Assembly (NCBI RefSeq): GCF_004364325.1
Contig: NZ_SOCP01000016.1
Span: 62,001 to 126,000, forward strand
Direction: 5' to 3'
DNA from: Actinophytocola oryzae
GTDB lineage: Bacteria; Actinomycetota; Actinomycetes; Mycobacteriales; Pseudonocardiaceae
Length of the DNA: 64,000 nt
Below are positions 42,348 through 61,209 of the stretch, in pieces. Numbering within the stretch: the stretch's first letter is position 1; every line of letters begins with the position of its first letter. The notes under the pieces are model-generated. The model made no database searches. It was not told where the DNA came from and worked only from the letters and a program-made list of their open reading frames with translations. Made by a program: the position numbers and the translations under genes.

Positions 42348-43294
42348 CGGGTCACCTCCGGCTTGTGGGCCTCCGCCATGGCGACGGCGATCCTGCGGGC
42401 GCCGGTGAACGGCTCGCGGGCGTGTGCCGCGGTCATGTTGTCGACCACGAGGATGTCGTCGCGCTGGTAGTCGAAACGTGTGCTTGCCGCGCGGTAGGTG
42501 GTTCGCAGGTGGTCCATCACGTCGGCGGGGATCGGTTCACCGTCGCCGTAGAAGGTGTTGGCTGGCAGCTCGTCCTCGCCGAACATCGCCAGCAGGCCCT
42601 CGCGCAGGTCCTTCGGCAGTGTGGTCACGTGGAAGAACGTGGCGTGGTTGAACCAGCGAGGCACGTCGCTGCCCGGCCGCAGGTGCACGGCCCTGCGCAC
42701 CGCGGTGGTCCGCAGCCCGTCGCGGCCACGCCACTCGACGTCGATCCCGTTGGCCGCGCAGTACTCGGCGACCTCGTCGCGGTCCTCGGTGGTGAACACG
42801 TCCTGCCACCTCGTGCCGAAGTCCGGGTGGAAGTTGCGCACGAGCCGCCAGCCCCGGCGCTCGAACTCCCCGCGCACCACCGGGTCCAGCTCCCGGTACA
42901 CCGTGCGGATGTCCGCGAGCGGGGTCGCGCCGAGGGTTTCCGGCGGGGTGACGCAGTAGAAGAACAGCGTCAGCGGCCAGCCCGCCTGGTAGGAGTTCTC
43001 GTTGTGGAGGAAGATCTCCTCCTCCGGCGGGTAGTCGGTCGAGGTGTAGACCCTGCCCTTGATCGCGTGCCGCGGCGAGGACCGTTCGGTGTAGGTGAGC
43101 GGCTCGCCCGCGAGCGCGCGGACGACCTGGTCGAAGCCGTCGACGCCGCCGATGTCGAACCCGCGCAGCAGCAGCGCGCCCTGCGACACCAGTTGAGCGC
43201 GTAGTTCCTCGCGCCGTTCCGCGACCACGTCCAGGACGGCCGTCCCGTCGCTCTCCACGACGTGGGCGAGCGTCGTGCTCGTCGGGGTAGTCAT
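42344..43294 (-). CDS. SyrP-like TauD/TfdA Fe(II)/2-oxoglutarate hydroxylase
   Basis: A 316-residue non-heme iron oxygenase. The metal ligands are visible as His97 and Glu99 (LHNENSYQ, HxE in place of HxD) and the distal His291 (TAAHAREPFTGARRI), with the Arg that binds 2-oxoglutarate following. This is the form of the SyrP type, which beta-hydroxylates Asp on a carrier protein. AAGGAG lies 9 bases upstream of the ATG. Its place directly before MbtH and an Asn-like module points to beta-hydroxy-Asn (or Asp) as its product. Confidence 0.88.
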   Translation of the reverse strand: MTTPTSTTLAHVVESDGTAVLDVVAERREELRAQLVSQGALLLRGFDIGGVDGFDQVVRALAGEPLTYTERSSPRHAIKGRVYTSTDYPPEEEIFLHNENSYQAGWPLTLFFYCVTPPETLGATPLADIRTVYRELDPVVRGEFERRGWRLVRNFHPDFGTRWQDVFTTEDRDEVAEYCAANGIDVEWRGRDGLRTTAVRRAVHLRPGSDVPRWFNHATFFHVTTLPKDLREGLLAMFGEDELPANTFYGDGEPIPADVMDHLRTTYRAASTRFDYQRDDILVVDNMTAAHAREPFTGARRIAVAMAEAHKPEVTR

Positions 43295-43316
43295 GTTCTT
43301 CGTCTCCTTCGGACGG

Positions 43317-48734
<5,418 letters not shown>

Positions 48735-48757
48735 CTCTGGTCGTTCCCCTCTGCTGC

Positions 48758-52200
<3,443 letters not shown>

Positions 52201-52204
<4 letters not shown>

Positions 52205-55200
52205 GATCGGTCTCCCGTCGCGTCCACGATGTGCAGGCGCAGCTCGCTGACATACCGGTGTCCCGCCGCGTCGGGCACCCACGCCTGGTCGGGTCCCGGC
52301 AGCAGTTCGGTCAGTACCACCGGCACGTCCGGGCCGCCGTCGACGACGGCCGTGCGCAGCGCGGCGCAGAGCAGCGACGCGTACGCCGGGCTGGTCAGGT
52401 CCGCGTAGAACGGCTTGGTCTCGGTGCCGAGCTTGACGAACACCGCGTCCGGCAGGCCGAGCGCGAGCCGCAGGCGGCGCACCGCGAGATAGCGGTCGCG
52501 TTCCCCCTTCGCACGCGTGAGGCCCGTCGCGTCCGCCGTGGTCCGCCACGTCTCGCGGCCGACCACCAGCCGGTCCACGGTGATCCTCGGGGTGTGCCGT
52601 GCCGGCGAGGTCAGCTTGAACGCGTCCACGGCGTGGATCGCGACCAGCTGGGAGAACACCTCGACCAGCGGCCAGCGCCTGCCCGCCGGGTCGACCGCGA
52701 CCAGCTCACCATCCACTTCGGACACCACCAGTGCGGTGGTGGCGAGGGTGCGGTCCAGCCCGGCGCCCGGCGCGTCGGCGAACGCCAGGCGCACGTCCGT
52801 GGGCCCCGCGAGGCTTTCGGCGACCCGGCTCGTGCGGCGTGGCCAGTCGATCGGGAACAGCGGGCGGACCCGGCCGGTGCCGAGGTCGTCGGCGAGGGCG
52901 GAGCGCAGCCGGTCGGGGTCGGGGTGTGCTGGGGTGAACACGTCGCAGTCGAACGACGCCCACGCGGTGTGCAGCTCCCCGAGCACGACCTGGAAGTCCC
53001 CGCGTGCCAACGCTTCCGGGCCGTCGGCGCAGAGCTGGAGGTCGGGGCTGTGCAGCCGGGCGGCCGACCAGGCCGGGACGCGGTCGGGGAAGGCGGCGGC
53101 CACCCGGTCGGCGAGGGCGGCGGAGGTCGTCTCGACCGGGCCGGTCGCGTCCGCGAGGTCGAACAGCTCCGCCCAGCGACGCGCGAACTCCCCGCCCACG
53201 ACGTCCACCGGACGCTCGCCTTCCGCGCCCCAGAACAGCCCCTGCGCGACGTACCACAGCTCCGACAGCCGCACGGGCGCGTCGCCTGCGTCCTCCCGCA
53301 GTTCGGCGTAGAGGTCGCGGAACGCGGCGGTGTAGGCGGTGGCGAGCTCGTCGGACAGCCAGCGGGCGGCCCGCAGCAGCAGGTCCAGCGGCGCGGCGAC
53401 GGCGTCGAGCAGCGGTCGGCCGAACGTCACGTCCAGGTCCCGCGCGGTGTCCTCGTAGCAGAGGGTGCGGCCTGCGTAGACCTGACCGGCCCTGCGGTGC
53501 GGGGCGGCGCCGGTGAGCGTGGTGAACACCTCGTCCAGCCCGGCGAGCGCGACCCGCAGGGCGTCCGCGTCGCCCGCGCTGTCGGCCACGGCGTCCCGGG
53601 CGGCGCACAGGCGGTCGAGTCCCTCTACGGCACGCGCGCGTGCCGTATCGTCGCCGATCGCGGCGATGCTCCTGCGCAGCACGGCTTCCGCGGCCGAGGT
53701 GTTCGGCAGCCCCGCGTCCCACGTGACCAGACCGCGTTCCGCGAGGTGGGTGAGCATCGTGTAGCCGTCGTCCTCGCGGCGCAGGCCGGCGGCGGGGTCG
53801 GCGACGACCGCCGCGGCCGGCTGCTTGCCGTCACACGCGGACAGCAGCGCGGCCTCCGCGGAGGACAGCGTGACGGGTGGACGGCCGGGGCTGTGCACCT
53901 GGCGTCCCTCGCGGGTGAGGTGCGCGGCGAGCATCGGCGGCCACCAGCGGCGCACGGCGAGGTCGGCGCCGATCGCGTCGGCGTAGGCGTGCAGTGCCCA
54001 CGCCTCGAACACCACCCAGCGGCGGCGCGTCAGGCCGGGGCCCGGGGTGATCCGCGCGGCGGCGGCCTGCTCGTCGTCGATCCGCACCCAGCAGCTCGGA
54101 CCGAAGAACCCGATGGTCTCGTTCTTGCCGCTGTAGCGCTGCCAGTACTTGACGACGGCCCGTTCGCGGTCGCGGCGGCGGACGTTGCGTGGTGCGCCGG
54201 GCGCCCCGGCGGCGAGGCCCTCGAACGCGTACAGCGCGGTGGTGTTCTGCCACGTGACCGCCTCACGCATGAGCGGGTTCGCCGCGGCCGCCCCGATCCG
54301 CTCGGCGTTGGCGAGGACCGCGGCGGCGAAGTCCGCCTCGAACGTGTTGTCCCGGCCGCCCAGCAGGGCGTCCGCGCTCGCGGCGGCGGCCGGGCTGGAC
54401 AGCGCGGTCAGGCCGTCGGCGGGGAATCCGGCCGAGCGGAGCAACGCGTCCCGCCACACCGACCAGCCCGTGTCGCCGAGTGGCACCCGGTGCGCACTCG
54501 GCCGTGCCGGCAGCGCCGCGCGGAGGTCGGCGGCGAGCCGTTCCGTGAGGCGGCTGGCGGGGTCGGTCAGGAAGAAGTGGCCGCCGTCGACCTCGACGAC
54601 GGTCAGCCCGGCGCCCGCGTGCTGGTCCCAGGCGCGCACGTCGGCGAGCGGCACCGCCGTGTCGGCGCGCCCGGCGAACGCGACGACCGGCACCGGCAGC
54701 GGGTCACCCGCGACGAACTCGTACTCGTCGAGCGCCCGGAAGTCGGCCCGCAGCACGGGGAGCAGCAACTCGACCAGCTCCGGCTCCGCGAGGATCTCCT
54801 CGGCGAGCCCACCTCCGTCGGCCAGTCGCCGGAGCAGCTCGTCGTCGGCCAGGGTGGACAACCCGTCGAACGGGCCGGACGCGCGGACGTGCGGCGCGCG
54901 GCAGCCGCCGACGTAGAGCCGCAGCGGAAGCCCGCGGCCCGTGCGGTGCAGGTGCCGCACGACCTCGAAGGCGTGTCTGCCGCCCAGCGAGTGCCCGTAC
55001 AGCGCGTAGGGGCGGTCGGCCTCCGCCGCGACGGCCTCGGCCAGCTCCGTGACGTCGAGTCGTGGGTCCTCGCCGATGCGGCTCTCGCGGCCGGGTGGCG
55101 CGACGGCGAGCAGTTCGACGTCCGGCCCGAACGCGTCCGGCCAGCCCCGGAACACGCTCGCGCCGCCGCCCGCGTAGGGCAGGCAGAACAGCCGCACCGC

Positions 55201-55239
55201 CGCGGCGGGACGCGGCCGGGACACCACGAACCAGTTCAC
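52201..55239 (-). CDS. Type II thioesterase fused to a LanB-type (lantibiotic dehydratase N-terminal) domain
   Basis: 1012 residues from a GTG that overlaps the previous stop (GTGA) with GGAGG 7 bases upstream. Residues 1-240 are an editing-type thioesterase (LFCLPYAGGGASVFRGW, Ser84 in GHSLGG, Asp in GRADTAV, His in DGGHFFL). Residues from about 245 to the end look like the glutamylation domain of LanB enzymes: the family signature is at 372-380 (GKNETIGFFGP), preceded by a basic RRRDRERAVVKYWQR region, and the late AVFVKLGTETKPFYADL strand matches the LanB consensus. No elimination domain follows. LanB proteins and the related PEARL ligases use aminoacyl-tRNA. No RiPP precursor is visible nearby, so it may act on carrier-bound substrates. 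Confidence 0.85.
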
Positions 55240-58200
55240 CGGGCGCCTCCTCTGGCGGGCTCGATCCAGAACCTGCCGCGCTGGAAGGGATACGTGGGCA
55301 GCGGCACGCGCCGCCCGCCGGCCGAGGGCAGCCCGTCGCCGCGTGCCACCCACGCCCGCGCCACCGGCAGGAGCGGCCCGGCGCCGCACACCGCCCCTGG
55401 CGCGACGGTCTCCAGTGCGGCCACGGCCTCCTCGACCGTCGCGGCCACCACCGCGGCGCGGCGGTCGAACACCCGGCGCCCGGTGGCGAGCGTGTGTGCC
55501 ACGTCGGCGAGGGCGGGCCGCCGTGTCGCCAGGTGTTCCCGCAGCCGCAGAGCGACCGCCCGCAGCGCGGTGTCGTCCCGCGCGGACAGCGGCAGCACGA
55601 CCGGTCCGGCCGGGCCTTCCGCGCGTGCGTCCGGTGCCTCGGCCACGAGGACGTGCACGTTGGTGCCGCCCATGCCGAACGAGCTGACCCCGGCGACCCT
55701 GCGGTCGGTGCCCGGCCAGTCGTGCGCCTTGGTCGGCACGTACAGCGGGCCCGCGGCCAGGTCCACCTCCGGGTGGGGCCGGGTGAAGTGCAGGTTCGGC
55801 GGGATCGTCCCGGTGCGTACCGCCAGGACGGCCTTGACGAGCCCCGCGATCCCCGCGGCGGCGTCGAGGTGGCCGATGTTGGTCTTCACCGAGCCGAGCG
55901 CCACCGACTCCGGCGCACCGGTGAGCACCTCGTTGATGGCGGCGACCTCGATCGCGTCGCCGAGCGGGGTGCCGCTGCCGTGTGCCTCGACGAACCGGAC
56001 GTCCTCGGGGCCCAGCTCGGCGGCGGCCAGCGCGTCGGCGAGCGCGGCGGCCTGCCCGGCAGGGCTCGGCACCGCGAACCCGGCGCGGTCGGCGCCGTCG
56101 TTGGTCATGCCCCAGCCGGGCAGGACCGCGTGGACGTGGTCGCCGTCGGCGAGCGCGTCGGCGAGCCTGCGCAGCACCACGACCCCCGCGCCGGAACCGA
56201 ACCCGCAGCCCGCGGCGGCCTCGTCGAACGCGCGGCAGCGCCCGTCCGGCGAGGCCATCCCGTCGGGGGTGTGCCGGTGCCGTGGCCAGGTGACGCTGAC
56301 CCCGCCCGCGAGCGCGATGTCGCAGCGGTAGTCGGCGAGGCTCTGCGCGGCGAGGCACACCGCGGCGAGCGAGCTGGAACAGGCGCTCTGGACCGCGAGT
56401 GCCGGACCGGTCAACCCGAGGCGGTAGGCGACCTGGCCGGGCAGGTGGTCGGCGAACTGCCTCGCCAGCAGCATCGCCTCCCAGTCGTCCGGGTCGGCGC
56501 CGGTCACCTCCGGGTTGCCGAGGAGGTGGAACAGGAAGTACCGGTTGACCGAGGCGGAGGCGAACACGCCGACCGACAGCTCCGGGTCGGGCACGTGGCC
56601 CGCGTTCTCCATTGCCTCCCAGGCGGTCTCGAGGAACAGCCGGTGCTGTGGGTCGGTGACGGCCGCCTCGTCCGCGGCGAAGCCGAAGAAGTCCGCGTCG
56701 AAGTCGCCGATCCCGTCGAGCCTGCCGTCCGCGCGGACGTGCCGGGGGTCGCCGCGCAGCCCGGGGCCCACGCCGAGAGCGGCCAGCTCGTCGTCGGTGT
56801 AGTCGTGGATGGCGTCCACGCCGGCGCACAGGTTCCACCAGAACGTCTCGAGGTCGGGCGCGCCGGGCAGCCGGGCGGCCATGCCGACGACCGCGATCTC
56901 GTCGCCGGTGTACTCGGGCCGTTCGCGCGGGGCCGCCGGGCGCCTGCCCGGCGTGCCGTCGAGCAGGCGGGCCTGCGCGGCGACCGTCGGGTGCTCGAAG
57001 AGTCCGGTCAGCGCCACGGTGACGCCGAACTCGGCCGCGAGACGTTGCTGCACCTGTCCGAGCAGCAGGGAGTGCCCGCCCGCGTCGAAGAAGTTGGTGG
57101 CGGGTGCCACGCGGTCCAGGCGCAGTACCGCGCACCAGATGTCGTGCACCCGGCGTTCGGTCGGGGTCAGGTCGTGGTCGGGGGCCTCGGTTCGCGGTGG
57201 GTCGGGGAGGGCGCGTTCGTCGAGCTTGCCGGTCACGGTGAGCGGGAAGTCGTCGAGGGCCACGACCGCGCGGGGCACGGCGTAGCCCGGCAGCTCGCCG
57301 GACAGTGCCGTGCGCAGTGTGCGTGGGTCGAGGCCGTGTCCCGTGACGTAGCCGAGCAGCTCGTCCCCACGGACGATCACCCGTGCCGCGGTGACACCGG
57401 GCCTGGCGAGCAGTGCCGCCTCGACCTCCGCGGGCTCGACCCGGAACCCGCGTACCTTGACCTGGCGGTCCAGCCTGCCGAGGCACACGAACGTGCCGTC
57501 GGGCAGTCGCTCCCCGAGGTCGCCGGTGCGGTAGGTGTTCGCCCCGAACGCGGCACTGTCCACGTTGGCGTATCCGCCGACGAGGAAGTCGCCGCGTACG
57601 ACGATCTCGCCGTCGTCCAGGACGAGGTCGTAGCCGGGGAGCGCCGTCCCGATCGGCAGCGGGCCCGCGGCGGTCTGGTCCACCTCGGACAGCCGGAGCC
57701 GGTGGTGCGCGGCGAAGGTGATCTCGGTGGCGCCGTAGCCGTTCACGAACACGGTGTTCTGTGAGAAGATTTCACGTCCGAGGCGCACGTCCGCGTGGGT
57801 GGCCTGTTCGCCACCGAGCAGAACCGTGCGCACGCGGTGAACCCGTTGTCCCTCCAGCACGTGCAGGAGGTGACGGTAGACCGTGGGTGTCGAGTGGAGG
57901 ATGGTGACGCCGTGCCGGACCACCGCGGCGGCCGCGTGGGCGAGGCCGTGGGTGCGGACGTCCACCGGCACGACCGTCGCGCCGGTGAGCAGCGCCGGGT
58001 AGAGGTCGGGGACGGCGGCGTCGAAGCTGAACGAGGCGAGCAGGCTCAGCCGGTCGTCCTCGGTGACACCGAGGCTCGCGATCTGGTTGTCCACCACGTG
58101 AAGCAGGTTCCGGTGCGTCTGCGCGACCGCCTTGGGTCGCCCCGTCGAGCCGGACGTGAACAGCACGTACGCGACGTCCTCGGGTGCGATGTCGACGGGC

Positions 58201-58598
58201 ACCAGTGGCGCGCCGCGATCGTCGGCGACCACGACGGTCCCCGCGCCGAGGCCGCCCGCGAGTTCGGCGTGTGCCGGATCGGCCAGGATCGCGGCGACCC
58301 CCGCCTCGGCGACCATCCGGGCCAGCCGAGCGGGCGGGAAGCTCGGATCCAGTGGTACGTAGGCACATCCGGCCGCGAGCGTGCCGAGAATCCCCGCGAC
58401 GGCGGGTGCGCCGTGCGCGGCGACGAGGCCGACCCGGTCACCCGGGCGCACTCCCGCGGCAGTGAGCGCACGCGCTCGACCGCCCGCCTGCTCGGCCAGC
58501 TCCGAGTACGTCAGGTCTCCGTCGCCGGTCACCACGGCCGGTCGCCGGGAATGCGATTCGGTGATCTCGATGAAGCGGTGGATGGTGGTCGCGGACAT
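55236..58598 (-). CDS. Hybrid NRPS-PKS A-PCP-KS, AT deleted
   Basis: About 1120 residues, start MSATTIHRF at 58598. The adenylation domain has TSGSTGRPKA and a GYGATE core; I read its code as D-A-P-H-L-G-G-F-A-K, without a match I can name. The PCP carries Ser510 (AGGHSLLL). The KS has Cys740 (SACSSSL), EAHGSGT and TNIGHLD. After the KS-AT linker (DVAHTLATGRR) the sequence passes directly to the post-AT linker (LPTYPFQRGRFW): the AT itself is missing, as is any ACP. As the first gene of the operon it should load the starter amino acid and condense it with an extender held on another protein, most likely the ACP of the PKS module. Confidence 0.92.
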   Translation of the reverse strand: MSATTIHRFIEITESHSRRPAVVTGDGDLTYSELAEQAGGRARALTAAGVRPGDRVGLVAAHGAPAVAGILGTLAAGCAYVPLDPSFPPARLARMVAEAGVAAILADPAHAELAGGLGAGTVVVADDRGAPLVPVDIAPEDVAYVLFTSGSTGRPKAVAQTHRNLLHVVDNQIASLGVTEDDRLSLLASFSFDAAVPDLYPALLTGATVVPVDVRTHGLAHAAAAVVRHGVTILHSTPTVYRHLLHVLEGQRVHRVRTVLLGGEQATHADVRLGREIFSQNTVFVNGYGATEITFAAHHRLRLSEVDQTAAGPLPIGTALPGYDLVLDDGEIVVRGDFLVGGYANVDSAAFGANTYRTGDLGERLPDGTFVCLGRLDRQVKVRGFRVEPAEVEAALLARPGVTAARVIVRGDELLGYVTGHGLDPRTLRTALSGELPGYAVPRAVVALDDFPLTVTGKLDERALPDPPRTEAPDHDLTPTERRVHDIWCAVLRLDRVAPATNFFDAGGHSLLLGQVQQRLAAEFGVTVALTGLFEHPTVAAQARLLDGTPGRRPAAPRERPEYTGDEIAVVGMAARLPGAPDLETFWWNLCAGVDAIHDYTDDELAALGVGPGLRGDPRHVRADGRLDGIGDFDADFFGFAADEAAVTDPQHRLFLETAWEAMENAGHVPDPELSVGVFASASVNRYFLFHLLGNPEVTGADPDDWEAMLLARQFADHLPGQVAYRLGLTGPALAVQSACSSSLAAVCLAAQSLADYRCDIALAGGVSVTWPRHRHTPDGMASPDGRCRAFDEAAAGCGFGSGAGVVVLRRLADALADGDHVHAVLPGWGMTNDGADRAGFAVPSPAGQAAALADALAAAELGPEDVRFVEAHGSGTPLGDAIEVAAINEVLTGAPESVALGSVKTNIGHLDAAAGIAGLVKAVLAVRTGTIPPNLHFTRPHPEVDLAAGPLYVPTKAHDWPGTDRRVAGVSSFGMGGTNVHVLVAEAPDARAEGPAGPVVLPLSARDDTALRAVALRLREHLATRRPALADVAHTLATGRRVFDRRAAVVAATVEEAVAALETVAPGAVCGAGPLLPVARAWVARGDGLPSAGGRRVPLPTYPFQRGRFWIEPARGGAR

Positions 58599-59067
58599 CA
58601 ACACACCCCGGGTACGGGGCTGAAACGGCAGGGCAACGTGCTCCTCGGGACTGTCTCCTCGTGGGGATACGACAGGTTAGAGCGGAGAACGCGACCGCGT
58701 GACCGGAGAACTCCCAGTTAGCCCAAATGATCTTTCGGTCGCTTCTGTTCGGCGCAGGCATGTCCACCGAACAGCTCTCCGGTGCCAGGACATCGTTAAC
58801 GGTGGAGATCCGAGCTGGCACAGTCCGTCATTCCTCACCCATCCCGACGGCCTGACCACGTGCCGTGACAAGCGACAAAGAAACCACAGTGGACACCGCC
58901 CCCTCCGCCGCGAACCCGAAACTCCTTGCGAGCACGTGAGATTGCGTGCGCAACGATGCCGCCGCCAACTCCCGGTGATCGGGTGGCGCGACGTTCAGTC
59001 CACTAAGGACGCTGGTCTCGCCCGCGTGCCGTAGTGTGGGTCGGGGTCGACCTACGGGGAGAGCGAC
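58599..59067. other. 469-base divergent intergenic region of the NRPS/PKS cluster
   Basis: This gap separates the minus-strand biosynthetic operon from the plus-strand DUF1905 gene and should hold promoters for both. It has AT-richer patches (58720-58745 and 58790-58800). A GGGGTG lies 8 bases before the operon ATG as a ribosome-binding site. A short inverted repeat, TTGCG and CGCAA, lies at 58942-58953, and a TAGTGT near 59031 could be a -10 for the rightward gene. I could not assign a convincing -35/-10 pair in either direction, and no gene is visible. Confidence 0.5.
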
Positions 59068-59517
59068 GTGCGATTTCGGGCGAAGGTGGAACTGGGCGGA
59101 AAGTCGGCGACCGGGATCGAGGTGCCCGCCGAGGTGGTGGCGGCGCTGGAATCCGGTAACAGGCCGAAGGTCACCGTGACCATCGGCGGCCACACCTACC
59201 GCAGCACGGTGGCGACCAGGGACGGTCGGTTCATGCTGCCGTTGTCGGCGCAGAACCGGGAACGCGCGAAGGTCTCGGCGGGCGACGAGGTGGAGGTCAC
59301 CGTCGAGCCGGACAACGCGGTGCGAGAGGTCGACGTGCCCGCCGACCTGGGTGCGGCGCTGGACGCGGACCCGGCGGCGAGGGCGTTCTTCGACCGGCTC
59401 TCCTACAGCGCCAAGCGCTGGCACGTGCTCAACGTCGAAGGGGCGAGGACACCCGGGACGCGGGCGCGGCGGATCGAGAAGTCCGTCGCCATGCTGCGTG
59501 CGAGCCGGGCCCGCTAG
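59068..59517 (+). CDS. DUF1905 / YdeI-OmpD-associated domain protein
   Basis: 149 residues from a GTG preceded by GGGGAG. The N-terminal half is a DUF1905 beta-barrel (MRFRAKVELGGKSATGIEVPAE, HTYRSTVATRDGRFMLPLS). The C-terminal half is the YdeI/OmpD-associated helical motif (FFDRLSYSAKRWHVLNVEGARTPGTRARRIEK, cited in parts: FFDRLSYS, RRIEKSV). Such proteins are common and of unknown function. It may be unrelated to the natural-product pathway, being separated by 183 bases and a palindrome from the next gene. Confidence 0.85.
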   Translation: MRFRAKVELGGKSATGIEVPAEVVAALESGNRPKVTVTIGGHTYRSTVATRDGRFMLPLSAQNRERAKVSAGDEVEVTVEPDNAVREVDVPADLGAALDADPAARAFFDRLSYSAKRWHVLNVEGARTPGTRARRIEKSVAMLRASRAR

Positions 59518-59538
59518 CGTCGAGCGCCGCCTGCCCAC

Positions 59539-59557
59539 GGTGTCCGGACAGGACACC
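59539..59557. terminator. Nested palindrome after the DUF1905 gene
   Basis: GGTGTCCGGACAGGACACC gives 7-base arms (GGTGTCC and GGACACC) around 5 bases, and contains the perfect 10-base palindrome TGTCCGGACA. It begins 21 bases past the DUF1905 stop. It is read as a short terminator hairpin; an operator role is the alternative. Confidence 0.5.
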
Positions 59558-59662
59558 CCTGCCGAACCACGTCTCGGGCTGGGATATGTCCGGGAAAGGT
59601 CGGTGATAGCGGCGGTGCGAAGACTTGGTGGCGGAGGCGCACCTCGACCCGTGACTGGCCAC

Positions 59663-59684
59663 GGTGGAGGACGCGTTCTCCACC
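59663..59684. promoter_or_regulatory. 22-bp near-perfect palindrome just before the lyase gene
   Basis: Arms GGTGGAG and CTCCACC flank an 8-base centre (GACGCGTT) that also pairs except at one position. It ends 16 bases before the lyase ATG and 6 bases before its CGGAG ribosome-binding site. It is either an operator for the plus-strand operon or a leader hairpin that can mask translation. Confidence 0.55.
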
Positions 59685-59700
59685 CCCGAACGGAGTTGCC

Positions 59701-61209
59701 ATGACCGACACTGTTTTGACCGGCCGGATCGCGGGCGCCCCCGGCGACGTCGTGCGCACCGACGTGCTGGAGCCGCAGTTCCGCTACGAGGCCGAGCACC
59801 TGCTCGCCCACTACGTACAGGTGGAGCTGGTCCTGCTGGCCGAGTACGAGCGGATGGCGCTGATCTCCCCCGCGCGGGTGCGTGAGATCGCGGGCGTGCT
59901 CGCCGGGATCCCGGCCGACGGGCTGGTCGCCGACGGCGGCGGCAACATGTCCGACATCGCCCTCGCGGTGGAACGCCGGGTGACCGAGCGGCTGACCGTG
60001 CCGGTCTGGCACGTCGACCGCAGCCGCAACGACCTGCAGGCCTGCACGCAGCTCATGTTCGGCCGCGAACGGACGCTGGCGGTGCTCGGCGACCTGCTGG
60101 CGGCGGGCACCGCGGCCAGGCGGCTCGCCGCCCGGTACACCGACGACGTCATGCCCGGCTACACCCACCTCCAGGCGGCGCAGGTCATCACCCCGGGCTT
60201 CTTCGTGAGCGCCCTGTCGGCCCACCTGCTGCGTTCGGCGGAGCGGCTGCTCGCGACCTACGACGGGCTGAACCGCTGCCCGCTCGGGTCCGGCGCGCTC
60301 GCCGGACAGGAGCTGGCGTGGGACCGCGACCGGATGGCGGACCTGCTCGGGTTCGCCGGGCCCGAGCCGCACGCGCTGGTCGGGGTGGCGTCGCGGGCGT
60401 GGCTGCTGGAGCTGGCCTGCGAGTGCTCCACCTTCGCCGTGGGGCTCTCCCGGCTCATGACCGACCTGATGACGTGGGCGGGCAGCGAACACGGGCTCGT
60501 CGAGCTGCCCGACGAGCTGGCCGGGATCTCCTCGGCCATGCCGCAGAAGAAGAACTACCCGGTGCTGGAGCGGATCCGCGGCCGCACGGCCCACCTCACG
60601 TCCTGGTACGTCGACGTGGCGATGGCCCAGCGCAACACCCCGTTCAGCAACACGGTCGAGGTGTCGAAGGAGGGCTCGGCCCAGCTCGCGGGTGCGACGG
60701 CCACGATGAGCTCCGCGTTGCGGCTGCTCACCGAGGTGCTCGACAGGCTGGAGTTCCGCACCGAACGCGCCAGGGACCGCTGCACACGGGAGTACCTCGG
60801 CGGGTTCTCGCTCGCGAACCGGCTGACGCTGGCGGCGAAGGTGCCGTGGCGGGTCGCGCAGGTGATCGCCGGGCAGTACGTGGTGGCCGCACTGGCGCGG
60901 GGGCACGACGCGGCCACGGCGGATGGCGAGTTGCTCCGCGTGGTCGCGCTGCGACACGGGCACGCCGTCACGGACACCGACGCGCTGCTGCGGGAGGCGT
61001 TCCACCCGGAGTCCGAGCTCGACCGCAGGCGCTCGGCCGGGTCGGCGCACCCGGCGGAGGTCACCCGCCTGCTCGCGGCACAGGAAGGGCGGCACGACGC
61101 GCTGGCCGCCGAGGTCGCGGCCCGACACGCCACGCTCGACGCGGCGCGGGCCCGCGTCCACGACGTGGTCGGCACAGACCAGCACGAGCGAGAGGGCGGC
61201 GACCAGTGA
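59701..61209 (+). CDS. Argininosuccinate lyase-like enzyme (DabB-like)
   Basis: A 502-residue fumarase/aspartase-superfamily lyase. The three signatures are RSRNDLQAC (residues about 102-110), GYTHLQAAQ, and the family signature ISSAMPQKKN with the catalytic Ser at 277-278. In the last, the usual KKNPD reads KKNYP, so the substrate is unlikely to be argininosuccinate itself. In friulimicin and the pacidamycin group a lyase of this type splits fumarate from an aspartyl adduct to give 2,3-diaminobutyrate. It overlaps a threonine-kinase-like gene (GTGA), which supports that role. Confidence 0.86.
   Translation: MTDTVLTGRIAGAPGDVVRTDVLEPQFRYEAEHLLAHYVQVELVLLAEYERMALISPARVREIAGVLAGIPADGLVADGGGNMSDIALAVERRVTERLTVPVWHVDRSRNDLQACTQLMFGRERTLAVLGDLLAAGTAARRLAARYTDDVMPGYTHLQAAQVITPGFFVSALSAHLLRSAERLLATYDGLNRCPLGSGALAGQELAWDRDRMADLLGFAGPEPHALVGVASRAWLLELACECSTFAVGLSRLMTDLMTWAGSEHGLVELPDELAGISSAMPQKKNYPVLERIRGRTAHLTSWYVDVAMAQRNTPFSNTVEVSKEGSAQLAGATATMSSALRLLTEVLDRLEFRTERARDRCTREYLGGFSLANRLTLAAKVPWRVAQVIAGQYVVAALARGHDAATADGELLRVVALRHGHAVTDTDALLREAFHPESELDRRRSAGSAHPAEVTRLLAAQEGRHDALAAEVAARHATLDAARARVHDVVGTDQHEREGGDQ

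Noticed and set aside
59701..61209. Primary-metabolism argininosuccinate lyase (argH)
   Set aside because: No argG or other arginine gene is adjacent, the PQKKNPD region is altered to PQKKNYP, and the gene overlaps a threonine-kinase-like gene inside a biosynthetic cluster.
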